This document shows, in pieces, positions 14,435 to 14,510 of a stretch of DNA of 14,510 bases. Location: NCBI GenBank assembly GCA_937900605.1, contig CALCDK010000147.1, forward strand, positions 1 to 14,510, given 5' to 3'. The position numbers were made by a program, and so were the translations under genes. The notes under the pieces were generated by a model. The model did not search any database and was not told the DNA's origin. It saw only the letters and a program-made list of their open reading frames with translations. How positions within the stretch are numbered: the stretch's first letter is position 1; the number at the start of each line of letters is the position of its first letter. Source of the DNA: an uncultured Olsenella sp. (lineage in GTDB: Bacteria; Actinomycetota; Coriobacteriia; Coriobacteriales; Atopobiaceae).

Positions 14435-14510
14435 CTAGTCGTTCAGCGCGGCGTTGACGGCGACGGCGCAGGCGACGGTGGCACCGACCATGGGGTTGTT
14501 GCCCATGCCG
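14435..14510 (-). CDS. C-terminal fragment, probable GGGtGRT-family protein
   Basis: Read on the minus strand, the last 24 codons before TAG (14437-14435) give GMGNNPMVGATVACAVAVN followed by AALND. The gene's 5' part lies beyond the window. The GMGNNPMVGATVA ending is what I remember from the C terminus of the GGGtGRT proteins of gut anaerobes, a conserved family of about 330 residues without an established function that is often found beside an iron-sulfur scaffold-like gene. With only 24 residues visible, this is recognition by memory and not proof. The frame has the same codon bias as the other genes and ends in a proper terminator, so a real coding end is likely. Confidence 0.6.
   Translation of the reverse strand, partial: GMGNNPMVGATVACAVAVNAALND

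Noticed and set aside
13804..14457. 217-codon plus-strand frame over the 3' end of the acyltransferase and the repeats
   Set aside because: Ser/Arg/Pro-rich shadow frame running into a terminator hairpin; the acyltransferase frame is the supported one.

Overview
The window is very GC-rich with strongly C/G-biased third codon positions. Gene content (expanded oligopeptide transporter, M3 oligopeptidase, DUF1893 protein, and the tail of what looks like a GGGtGRT-family protein) fits a host-associated anaerobic actinobacterium of the class Coriobacteriia (Olsenella/Atopobium/Collinsella type). This assignment is inferred from composition and family memory, not from a marker gene.

Layout. (1) 106-906, glutamate racemase (murI, +), facing a DegV lipid-binding protein (1079-1963, -); the two convergent genes share a 13-bp-stem terminator at 957-994. 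(2) 1964-2081, a short divergent promoter region between degV and an M3 oligopeptidase (2082-3797, +), which is followed at 9 nt by a four-TM membrane protein of unknown function (3807-4361). (3) 4362-4618, a 257-nt control region with an extended -10 element, a divided inverted repeat and two hairpins. (4) 4619-12110, an oligopeptide ABC transporter operon: a large substrate-binding lipoprotein (746 aa), an internal terminator-like hairpin (6890-6932), two permeases (328 and 518 aa), two ATPases (385 and 338 aa, genes overlapping by 4 nt) and a 97-aa single-TM protein. It ends at a GC-rich hairpin (12171-12206) shared with a convergent DUF1893 gene (12250-12705, -). (5) 12706-13013, a divergent intergenic region with repeated CGAACC elements. 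(6) 13014-14183, a membrane acyltransferase-3 protein with an 8-C tract near its 5' end. (7) 14179-14322, imperfect 57/58-bp tandem repeats, then a minus-strand terminator (14356-14390) and the last 24 codons of a minus-strand gene cut by the window edge.

How it works together. The transporter would capture oligopeptides outside and import them with ATP, and the M3 peptidase could cleave them in the cytoplasm. This reads as a peptide-utilisation region. MurI supplies D-glutamate for the cell wall, and the acyltransferase probably decorates an envelope polymer; neither is obviously linked to the transporter.

The least ordinary part is the transporter. Both the binding protein and the second permease carry large extracytoplasmic insertions (about 140 and 200 residues), the permease insertion contains an internal repeat, and a small membrane protein is co-transcribed at the end. 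The control region ahead of it is also structured in a way I do not recognise. No CRISPR array, tRNA, rRNA, insertion sequence or phage gene was seen. Bases 1-105 hold only the region upstream of murI.
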